From Pseudomonadota bacterium (lineage in GTDB: Bacteria > BMS3Abin14): a DNA stretch of 11,789 bases. The notes beneath the pieces were generated by a model. The model did not search any database, had not been told where the DNA came from, and saw only the letters and a list, made by a program, of their open reading frames with translations. A program made the translations under genes and the position numbers. Below are positions 6,839 through 11,789 of the stretch, one piece after another. Within the stretch, counting starts at the first letter, position 1. Each line of letters opens with the position of its first letter. The stretch covers positions 1-11,789 of the forward strand of contig QIFJ01000140.1 in assembly GCA_003229755.1 (NCBI GenBank). The letters run 5' to 3'.

Positions 6839-6915
6839 GTGAAGCGTGATGTGTGAAACAGGCTATAGGCTATAGGCGGCAGGCTATAGGCTTAAAACAA
6901 AACTATCAACTAACA
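6839..6915. repeat. Degenerate heptamer repeat array B (up to 11 units)
   Basis: From 6839 in strict 7-bp register: gtgaagc, gtgatgt, gtgaaac, aggctat, aggctat, aggcggc, aggctat, aggctta, aaacaaa, actatca, actaaca. Unit families change along the array while the register holds. It lies between the candidate leader ORF and the CobM-like gene, just upstream of that gene's possible starts. Confidence 0.75.
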
Positions 6916-6929
6916 ATCGATGTAATGCT

Positions 6930-6983
6930 CTATTCCATACCTTCAGAAAACGAAACGAGTTTAATTACCAAGCCGTTCATCAT
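6930..6983 (-). CDS. Possible 17-residue ORF with double Shine-Dalgarno
   Basis: Minus-strand GGGAGGTGGAGGTGA (6998-6984) is followed directly by ATGATG. The frame encodes MMNGLVIKLVSFSEGME and stops at TAG (6932-6930). An in-frame TGA directly precedes the ATG, so it cannot be the end of a longer gene. It lies about 130 bp upstream of the CobM-like start and could be a leader peptide or a stand-alone small protein. No homology can be claimed for so short a sequence. Confidence 0.35.
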   Translation of the reverse strand: MMNGLVIKLVSFSEGME

Positions 6984-7075
6984 TCACCTCCACCTCCCAA
7001 TAGCACAATTCAGGCCATAATCGGATTTCACCATAGCGAAAAAACTGAAACATATAAACATGAATCATAGATAAC

Positions 7076-7103
7076 AGGAAAGAGGAAGGAGGAAAAAGGA
7101 AAG
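7076..7103. repeat. Purine-rich heptamer repeat array C (4 units)
   Basis: Four adjoining 7-bp units in register: aggaaag, aggaagg, aggaaaa, aggaaag. The array lies just beyond the terminator of the candidate small RNA and borders the 7105-7119 copy of a dispersed repeat. Confidence 0.7.
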
Positions 7104-7104
7104 G

Positions 7105-7119
7105 ATGGACTTTTTGCGA
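7105..7119. repeat. Partial copy of the dispersed ATGGACTTTTT repeat
   Basis: ATGGACTTTTTGCGA matches 5924-5938 at 14 of 15 positions in the same orientation. The partner palindrome arm is missing here, so this is a half copy. Confidence 0.6.
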
Positions 7120-7124
7120 CCCTA

Positions 7125-7172
7125 CCAAAAACAAAAAAATGACCCCTCAACGTTGGGGGCCGTTGAGGGGTC
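7125..7172 (-). terminator. Strong rho-independent terminator
   Basis: A perfect 12-bp stem, GACCCCTCAACG (7141-7152) with CGTTGAGGGGTC (7161-7172), with an 8-nt loop. On the minus strand it is followed by ATTTTTTTGTTTTT. No T-run follows on the plus strand, which fixes the direction. It ends the candidate small RNA and any read-through from the response-regulator operon. Confidence 0.9.
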
Positions 7173-7282
7173 GGCTCGGTATAGGACCGAGCATTGGGGG
7201 TGCTTCTTCACCCGGCCAAAGGCCGGATAAAGTTGGGGGCTTGATAAGTGTTTATCAACCTGTAAATTATCGCATCACTTTC
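7128..7282 (-). ncRNA. Candidate sigma-54-dependent small RNA with three CCCCCAA loops
   Basis: A predicted transcript of about 155 nt, starting near 7282 (12 nt beyond the -12 element) and ending at the T-tract after 7141. In transcript order: an AU-rich hairpin (7258-7241, TTGATAA/TTATCAA arms), CCCCCAAC (7239-7232), a CCGGCC/GGCCGG hairpin (7226-7212), a CACCC/GGGTG hairpin (7213-7198) abutting CCCCCAAT (7200-7193), a GCTCGGT/ACCGAGC hairpin (7192-7174), and the terminator stem whose loop again holds CCCCCAA (7159-7153). The motifs recur every 39-41 nt. No open reading frame of note lies on this strand. It directly follows the sigma-54 response-regulator gene, which is the likely activator. 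I recognise no named RNA family. The C-rich motifs suggest base-pairing to G-rich targets (inference). Confidence 0.7.
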
Positions 7283-7291
7283 AAAATTGTA

Positions 7292-7309
7292 ATGCACATG
7301 TTGTGCCAT
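7292..7309 (-). promoter_or_regulatory. Sigma-54 (-24/-12) promoter
   Basis: The minus strand reads TGGCAC-AACAT-GTGCA (7308-7293). This is a perfect -24 hexamer and a one-mismatch -12 element, with GG and GC exactly 10 nt apart, as sigma-54 requires. The predicted start is near 7282. It lies 122 bp beyond the stop codon of an NtrC-type activator gene. Confidence 0.75.
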
Positions 7310-7325
7310 ACTTTACTTAAGTAGT

Positions 7326-7334
7326 ATTATAACA
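7326..7334 (-). promoter_or_regulatory. Possible extended -10 (sigma-70) promoter
   Basis: The minus strand reads TGTTATAAT, a perfect extended -10, giving a start near 7319. No convincing -35 is visible at the right distance. It could give basal expression of the same small RNA in addition to the sigma-54 promoter. Confidence 0.4.
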
Positions 7335-7383
7335 TAAGATACTGAAAAATAAAACACTTTCGCAAGTAAAAAAAGTTGTCAGT

Positions 7384-7434
7384 TTTTTCACACTACAGAA
7401 TTTGTGCAAAAAATGCAACATTTATTGACACTAC
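7384..7434. promoter_or_regulatory. Possible upstream activator sites (ACACTAC direct repeats)
   Basis: TTTTTCACACTAC (7384-7396) and TTATTGACACTAC (7422-7434) match at 11 of 13 positions, 38 bp apart. A further ACACT lies at 7354-7358, 36 bp before the first. An imperfect dyad, TTGTGCA-N5-TGCAACA (7402-7420), lies between them. They sit about 45-125 bp upstream of the -24 element, where sigma-54 activators bind. The right-hand copy overlaps the regulator's stop codon. Confidence 0.4.
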
Positions 7435-8825
7435 TTGCGCACTTCTTGCTCACCTGAGGATGACAGCCTATACTCTTTTAGCTTATACTGAAGAGTCCTG
7501 CGACCTATGCCAAGAAGTTTCGCAGCCTCTGTCCTGTTACCGCCTGTTAACTCCAATGTCCTGATTATTGCTTCTTTTTCGACCTCACTCAGGGGCCTGC
7601 CAGGGGTAACTCCGACGGGCTCTTCTGGTTCACCCTGGCGGAGGTTGGCGGGCAGGTCCTCTGGCTGAACCAGATCTCCGCGAGCCATGATCACAGCCCT
7701 TTCCACAACATTTTCAAGCTCTCTGACGTTACCCTTCCACTGATTTCTCATAAGGAGATCCATCGCAGATGGAGAAAAACCACGAATCCTCTTTCTGTTC
7801 CGCCTGGAAATAATATTGAGGAAGTGTTCGGCCAGTATGGGGATGTCCTCCCGCCTTTCCCTTAGAGGGGGCAGCGTGATCGGAAATACATTCAGCCTGT
7901 AGTAAAGGTCTTCTCTGAACCGACCCTCCTTAACCTCATTGTCCAGATCTTTGTTGGTTGCGACTATAAGTCGAACATCCACGGCCATAGTCTCAGTACC
8001 CCCTACTCTCTCGAAAGTCTTGTCCTGGATCACCCTTAGCAGCTTTGCCTGAAGAACGAAGCTCATCTCACCTATCTCATCCAGAAAGAGTGTACCGCCA
8101 TCTGCCAGTTTGAACCTGCCCTCACGCCTGGCAACAGCCCCGGTAAAAGATCCCTTCTCGTGTCCGAACAGCTCGCTCTCGAGCAGGGATTCCGGAAGAG
8201 CCGCGCAGTTTACCTTTATCAGGGGATTTGATGTCCTGGGGCTGTTACGATGAATAGCATCTGCTACAAGTTCCTTGCCTGTCCCGCTCTCGCCGAGGAT
8301 GAGCACTGTCGCGTCTGTGGGCGCAACTATCTTTATGGTCTCGAATATTTCCATTATTTTCGGGCTGTTACCTATAATATCACTGATCTGCAGGCTGCTG
8401 GTCAATTGTGCTCGAAGGGATTCATTCTCGACGGCAAGGTCCGAAACCTCCATGGTCTTTTCCACCAGGACCCTCAACTCATCCAGATCCACAGGTTTAG
8501 TAAGGTAGTTCAGGGCTCCCGATCGCATGGCATCCACCGCCGAATCAACACTGGCATATGCAGTGACGATCAGGACCTGAATGGCCTGGGAGATCTCCTT
8601 GATATGCTTCAAGGCTTCGAGGCCCCCGATCCCGGCCATCTTAAGGTCCAGAATAACTATGTTGTAAAAGTTCTCCTGTACTTTCCCCACCGCTTCTTCA
8701 CCACTGCCGGCAGTTTCTACTGTATAACCCTCCTCAACAAGAACCATTTCAAGAAGTTCCCTCTGGGAAGCCTCATCATCAACTATGAGTATTTTATGAG
8801 CAGCCTTGCGATCGTCTTTAGCCAA
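7431..8825 (-). CDS. NtrC-family sigma-54-dependent response regulator
   Basis: Cytoplasmic transcription activator of 464 aa with the full three-domain layout. The receiver has acidic Asp16/Asp17, phospho-acceptor Asp60 in VILDLKM, Thr88 and Lys110. The AAA+ domain has Walker A GESGTGKE (178-185), the sigma-54-contact loop GSFTGA (225-230; Ser for the commoner Ala), Walker B GGTLFLDE (243-250) and arginine-rich sensor FREDLYYRL (303-311). The Fis-type helix-turn-helix is GNRTEAAKLLGIGRRTLQYKLKEY (429-452). It is closest in style to ZraR/HydG. The start is TTG at 8825 with GGAGG 9 nt upstream; it follows the kinase gene by 34 bp and must be its partner. A sigma-54 promoter and small RNA lie immediately downstream and are a likely direct target. 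Confidence 0.95.
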   Translation of the reverse strand: MAKDDRKAAHKILIVDDEASQRELLEMVLVEEGYTVETAGSGEEAVGKVQENFYNIVILDLKMAGIGGLEALKHIKEISQAIQVLIVTAYASVDSAVDAMRSGALNYLTKPVDLDELRVLVEKTMEVSDLAVENESLRAQLTSSLQISDIIGNSPKIMEIFETIKIVAPTDATVLILGESGTGKELVADAIHRNSPRTSNPLIKVNCAALPESLLESELFGHEKGSFTGAVARREGRFKLADGGTLFLDEIGEMSFVLQAKLLRVIQDKTFERVGGTETMAVDVRLIVATNKDLDNEVKEGRFREDLYYRLNVFPITLPPLRERREDIPILAEHFLNIISRRNRKRIRGFSPSAMDLLMRNQWKGNVRELENVVERAVIMARGDLVQPEDLPANLRQGEPEEPVGVTPGRPLSEVEKEAIIRTLELTGGNRTEAAKLLGIGRRTLQYKLKEYRLSSSGEQEVRK

Positions 8826-8859
8826 AGCTTGTTACCTCCAGAGATTTTTTCCAAAGTGA

Positions 8860-10587
8860 TCAGACTTTGGGAAATTTTACCACAACAGTTGTCCCTCTGC
8901 CGGGAGTAGATAAGACCCTTATCTCTCCTCCATGATCCTGAACTATTCTATGAACTATGGCAAGGCCAAGACCTGTACCTTCCGCCTTCCTCGTAAAAAA
9001 GGGCTCGAAAATACTGTCCAGATCTTCGCCAGCGATGCCTGTGCCCGTATCGGAAACTTCCAGCTGGGCGCAATCTCTGGTCAGAGAAGTGGTGATCGTG
9101 AGAACTCCACCTTCCGGCAGTGCCTGGAACGCGTTGAGAAAGAGATTTATCAGGAGCTGCTTCAGACCGTCCCCATCCCCGTTAACAAAAAGCCCTTCAG
9201 GCCGGAGTTTCTCGACCATTGTTACACCCTGACTGATAGCCTCCCTTTTAACCAGGGAGACGGCCGACCTTACAACTTCATTCAGATCGAGTTCTTCAAG
9301 CACCGGTTCGCGGGGACGGGAAAAATCCAGCAGCTCCGTGATCACCCGGTTAAGTCTGTCTACTTCCTTCATTATGATCTTGATGGAACGGCCCTCCTGG
9401 CTATCCTGCTCGAAACGTTGACTCAGATGCTGTGAGAAACCGCGTATGGAATTCAGAGGATTCCTGATCTCATGTGCCATCCCGGCAACGAGACGGCCAA
9501 GGGCTGCCAGCCTTTCTGACCTCCTGACTTCGTCCTGAAGCAGTTTAACCTCACCGGTATCTCTGAGGAAAAGGACCGATCCTCCGCCCCCCACCTGACT
9601 CCTGACAGGTATCATCGTCGCGGCCAGATAGGGTCCATCCTTGTCCTGCGCCGGCATTTCCTGATCGTAAAAGGGAATGCCCGTGGCCAGGAGTGCGTTC
9701 ATGTTCTCCCACTGATCTTCGTTGAAAAAATCACTCCAGTGTTTTCCTGTGATCGATCTTGATCTAACATTGAGCACCCTCTCAGCTTCCGGATTGACGG
9801 TCCTGATAAAACCCTCTTTGTCTATGCTCACGAGTCCCTCGGCCATCCCATCGATAACATCCACGGTGTATTGCTGCTGAGCAGCCAGGGCTTTACGTGC
9901 CGAGAAGTAGCCCTGCATCACTATCAGGAAGTAAAACCCTGTCGTTCCGAGTAGCAGGAACATGAAACCGTTAAGCAGGAGCTGTTTTGTGCTCTCCCCC
10001 ACTGCTTCATCAAGATCTGTAGTGTCCATTCCTATCAGTACATAGTATCCATGCTCAGTTTCCTCGGATTCTTCGGTCACTCCCGGTATTGAGGGAATCT
10101 CCAGCATCCTGAGATGTATCCACGAACTGTCCAGAGGATCGAACCGGCTTACAAAAAGGAACAGCCTGCCCAGTTCGGGCAGTTCCTCCAGAGCGTAGGA
10201 TTCATCCGCGCCTGCCAGCCTGTTGTTAAGCTCCCTCAGAGAAAGTCCGTGAACCTCGGGAATGAAACGATGGCTACCCGTGAGAAATCGGCCGGAGTTA
10301 TCGTAAAGCGCGACAAAAAGCACCTCCTCTGACTCGGCAGAATCATTTACAAAACGAACAAGGTTGCGGTCCCCGGATTCCAGCATCATCGTGCTGATAC
10401 GGGCAGCAGAGGCGATGGACCTCACCATGAGGGTTGCCTGTCTTCTTTTGAGATCCAACAGGAGGGATTTTTCCCTTTTCAGGCTGCGCTGTCCCAGGGA
10501 AGCCAGAATAATGGCGAGGAGCAGAATGGCAAGCAGCAGGATAAACGGGGTAATGTAGCCTGTCGGTCTCGGGCGGTGAGTTTTCAT
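8860..10587 (-). CDS. Membrane sensor histidine kinase (ZraS-like, PAS-containing)
   Basis: 575 aa. Transmembrane segment 1 (about 12-30), a periplasmic sensing region (about 31-202) with a double-CACHE/ZraS-like look (VALYDNSGRFL at 92-102), and transmembrane segment 2 (about 203-225). A cytoplasmic PAS domain follows (about 238-345), then HisKA with the phospho-accepting His372 in AHEIRNPLNS. The HATPase has N-box LLINLFLNAFQALP (478-491), G1 DTGTGI (513-518), F-box FEPFFTRK (527-534) and G2 GTGLGLAI (537-544), so all catalytic boxes are intact. The sensing domain has no obvious Cys or His cluster for metal or haem. The ATG at 10587 has a weak AGAGAG upstream. It is co-transcribed with the response regulator, and upstream genes encode secreted redox-type proteins, suggesting an envelope or redox signal (inference). 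Confidence 0.95.
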   Translation of the reverse strand: MKTHRPRPTGYITPFILLLAILLLAIILASLGQRSLKREKSLLLDLKRRQATLMVRSIASAARISTMMLESGDRNLVRFVNDSAESEEVLFVALYDNSGRFLTGSHRFIPEVHGLSLRELNNRLAGADESYALEELPELGRLFLFVSRFDPLDSSWIHLRMLEIPSIPGVTEESEETEHGYYVLIGMDTTDLDEAVGESTKQLLLNGFMFLLLGTTGFYFLIVMQGYFSARKALAAQQQYTVDVIDGMAEGLVSIDKEGFIRTVNPEAERVLNVRSRSITGKHWSDFFNEDQWENMNALLATGIPFYDQEMPAQDKDGPYLAATMIPVRSQVGGGGSVLFLRDTGEVKLLQDEVRRSERLAALGRLVAGMAHEIRNPLNSIRGFSQHLSQRFEQDSQEGRSIKIIMKEVDRLNRVITELLDFSRPREPVLEELDLNEVVRSAVSLVKREAISQGVTMVEKLRPEGLFVNGDGDGLKQLLINLFLNAFQALPEGGVLTITTSLTRDCAQLEVSDTGTGIAGEDLDSIFEPFFTRKAEGTGLGLAIVHRIVQDHGGEIRVLSTPGRGTTVVVKFPKV

Positions 10588-10620
10588 AACTCTCTGTCCA
10601 GGAGTCTGCCGGGGCTCCCT

Positions 10621-10927
10621 TTACAGGCTCTTGATTTCACTTTCAACCTTCAGAAGGAATTCGTTACCATCCTTCGCAATGTCGGGACTGAAATCCCGGA
10701 TCTGGAAACGCACCTGAAATCCACCTGCGGCAAGGTCACCGGCCTCCTCAATATTAAGATTTCTCACAATCTCACCTACTGCCTTGATCGTACCCAAGGA
10801 TGTCCTCCGCATTTTTTCCTTTGTGGAGAACCACGAATGTAGCGCCGTAAAGCCTTGCCAGGATCGCCCCCGGATCAAGGCTGCGGCGAAGGATGTCGGC
10901 GATCATCTTGAGGGTTCTGTCTCCCAT
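10621..10927 (-). pseudogene. Half GGDEF-like domain broken by a +1 frameshift
   Basis: From ATG 10927 (behind AGGAGATAGGAGGG, a strong site) the frame reads MGDRTLKMIADILRRSL, then DPGAILARLYGATFVVL, then KNAEDILG, and hits a TGA at 10774. Removing one G of GGG at 10793-10795 joins it to a frame continuing TIKAVGEIVRNLNIEE and ending FSPDIAKDGNEFLLKVESEIKSL, giving 101 aa. The combined text follows the second half of a GGDEF domain: GD..L..IA..LRRSL.PG, then A-R-L-Y-G-A-T-F where R-x-G-G-D-E-F is expected, then the closing helix. The catalytic GGDEF signature is absent, so no diguanylate cyclase activity is expected. The second frame also has its own ATG (10812) with AAGGA, so two overlapping ORFs are an alternative reading. 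Assignment to GGDEF is by eye and moderate. Confidence 0.55.
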
Positions 10928-10962
10928 CTACCCTCCTATCTCCTTAAGTGTACTCTTTGAAG

Positions 10963-11181
10963 TTAATTATTTGGAAAAGAGCCATTGAGAGGCTCAATAT
11001 CGACCTTTTCATTATTGAGACTTAAACCTGAGAAAGGTATTGCTTTTTTACCTGTAGAAATTATTGCAGAGGTGGCTGGCCGGGGGGCTGCTGTAAAGAC
11101 AATTATAAGCAGTATGAACGCCGAAATTAAACGTTTTACTATACTCTGATGGGGCTGACGTGGCTGACGGGCTTTCCTCAT
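10963..11181 (-). CDS. Secreted fragment resembling the N-terminal part of a TlpA-like thioredoxin
   Basis: 72 aa. A basic start and hydrophobic core (about 17-32, LISAFILLIIVFTA) form a signal peptide ending near P-A-T-S-A, followed by GKKAIPFSGLSLNNEKVDIEPLNGSF. That segment matches the opening of TlpA/ResA proteins (G-K-x-A-P-x-F-x-L-x-x-L-N-G-K-x-V-x-L-x-x-L-x-G). The protein stops at PNN just where the V-L-L-N-F-W-A-x-W-C-x-x-C active-site strand should begin. It is therefore a truncated or degenerate thioredoxin. The ribosome site is weak. It lies 24 bp after a gene that looks like the missing C-terminal half with its own signal peptide. Confidence 0.55.
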   Translation of the reverse strand: MRKARQPRQPHQSIVKRLISAFILLIIVFTAAPRPATSAIISTGKKAIPFSGLSLNNEKVDIEPLNGSFPNN

Positions 11182-11205
11182 TATCGGACCAGAAGCCGCT
11201 TTTTC

Positions 11206-11628
11206 CTAGAGAATACTGTTGAGAGATTCTACCAGCTTCTCCCTGGTTGTCCTGCCCACGTTGGCGAACTTTACGATCCGCTCACTATCTATGATGTACA
11301 GGGTAGGCGTCCCCGCAACTCCATATGGATCGGGAACCTTGAAGGACTCGTCCGGATTAAGTTGATCTATAAGAACTGTAAATGTGAAGTTCTCCTGCTT
11401 CATGAAGGCCTCGATGGCGCCTTTTATGGGTGAACCGTCGATGGCAATACCCACCACCTGAAGTCCCTTATCCCCTTTTTTCAGCATCTCTATTTCGCTG
11501 ATCATGGGGATGGGTGTCAATTCCTGACCGCTTTCATCCGCGGAAAGGGAACTTGTCGCAAACACCGTGAGAAAAGTAACTACGGCTGTCAGAAGAAAAT
11601 ACACAAGTAGTCTGGCTGCACGGAACAT
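11206..11628 (-). CDS. Secreted TlpA-like thioredoxin-fold protein lacking CXXC
   Basis: 140 aa from ATG 11628, which has GGGAGGG 7 nt upstream; an ATG six codons earlier overlaps the previous gene's stop (ATGA) but is less well placed. A signal peptide (hydrophobic 7-25, cleavage near S-L-S-A) is followed by EIEMLKKGDKGLQVVGIAIDG, FTFTVLIDQ, DPYGVAGTPTLYIID with the conserved cis-Pro, and VGRTTREKLVESLNSIL. These are the second half of a TlpA/ResA fold. The first strand and the W-C-x-x-C redox motif are absent and no Cys is present at all, so it cannot be a thiol oxidoreductase by itself. It follows an NHL-repeat gene, a pairing also seen near multihaem cytochrome clusters in related bacteria (general knowledge; none visible here). 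Confidence 0.75.
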   Translation of the reverse strand: MFRAARLLVYFLLTAVVTFLTVFATSSLSADESGQELTPIPMISEIEMLKKGDKGLQVVGIAIDGSPIKGAIEAFMKQENFTFTVLIDQLNPDESFKVPDPYGVAGTPTLYIIDSERIVKFANVGRTTREKLVESLNSIL

Positions 11629-11642
11629 CAAAACACCCTCCC

Positions 11643-11789
11643 TCATTCCAGCTCCATCCTGTACCTGACTATTTTATTTTTGGCCAGGTCAGTGATGTAG
11701 ACGCGACCCTCTTCATCCACGGTCAGGCCACTGGGTTTTCCCATTCTGTTCTTCTCACTGACAAGGCTGAAGACACTATATGTGAATCC
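11643..11789 (-). CDS. NHL-repeat beta-propeller protein, C-terminal end only
   Basis: The last 48 residues of a gene entering from beyond the right edge. G-K-P-S-G-L-T-V-D-E-E-G-R-V-Y-I-T-D is a clear NHL/SMP-30-type repeat (P-x-G-I/L-A/T-V-D-x-x-G-x-V-Y-V-x-D), followed by LAKNKIVRY, as in the last blade of such propellers. The stop codon TGA is followed directly by the ribosome site of the thioredoxin-like gene, indicating one operon. Total length, signal peptide and any extra domain lie outside the window. Confidence 0.75.
   Translation of the reverse strand, partial: GFTYSVFSLVSEKNRMGKPSGLTVDEEGRVYITDLAKNKIVRYRMELE

Noticed and set aside
6839..6915. Heptamer array considered as a CRISPR-like array
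   Set aside because: Units are 7 bp without spacers, and no cas genes are in the window.
6810..7060. Cobalamin riboswitch upstream of the CobM-like gene
   Set aside because: CCACTGGC near 6822 resembles a fragment, but the B12 box and the conserved core helices are not present.
8250..8909. Plus-strand open frame of 219 codons opposite the response regulator
   Set aside because: It is the complement of the receiver and AAA+ domains of an intact regulator and has no family features.

Overview
The window looks like a chromosomal segment of an anaerobic Desulfobacterota (deltaproteobacterium-like) organism. This is inferred from gene content: a selenium/sulfur-trafficking cassette, anaerobic-type cobalamin and cobalt genes, a ZraS/ZraR-like sigma-54 two-component system, and an NHL-repeat plus TlpA-like secreted protein pair. 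GC is moderate, and TTG is a frequent start codon (aroE, ribF, DUF3343, cbiO and the response regulator all appear to use it, each behind a good Shine-Dalgarno). Every supported gene lies on the minus strand, so transcription runs from high to low coordinates.

From the right edge leftwards. (1) 11789-10588 holds the end of an NHL-type beta-propeller protein, two short secreted proteins that look like the C-terminal and N-terminal halves of a TlpA thioredoxin (in that reversed order, both lacking CXXC), and a half GGDEF-like domain broken by a one-base frameshift. (2) 10587-7431 holds a membrane histidine kinase and its NtrC-type response regulator. (3) 7430-6835 is gene-poor but full of signals: repeated ACACTAC motifs, a TGGCAC-N5-GTGCA sigma-54 promoter, a candidate small RNA of about 150 nt ending in a strong terminator, purine-rich and AGGCTAT-type heptamer repeats, and an 18-codon ORF with a double Shine-Dalgarno. 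(4) 6801-5091 holds a divergent CobM/CbiF-like methyltransferase and a CbiO-type ATPase, separated by two perfect palindromes. (5) 5034-853 is a tight operon: TPR membrane protein, YedE-type transporter, class V aminotransferase/cysteine desulfurase, DUF3343 and RibF, mostly joined by stop/start overlaps. (6) 852-587 holds two large hairpins with unrelated arms around the same 32-nt core in opposite orientation. (7) 586-1 is the 5' part of aroE.

How the parts may work together (inference): YedE would import a selenium or sulfur species, the PLP enzyme would mobilise Se/S from (seleno)cysteine, and DUF3343 could carry it. RibF supplies FMN/FAD. The kinase/regulator pair probably activates the adjacent sigma-54 small RNA, an arrangement resembling LuxO and the Qrr RNAs in vibrios. 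The strongest candidates for something undescribed are the sigma-54 small RNA with three CCCCCAA loops, the hairpins with conserved core and locus-specific arms, and the 7-bp-periodic intergenic repeats.
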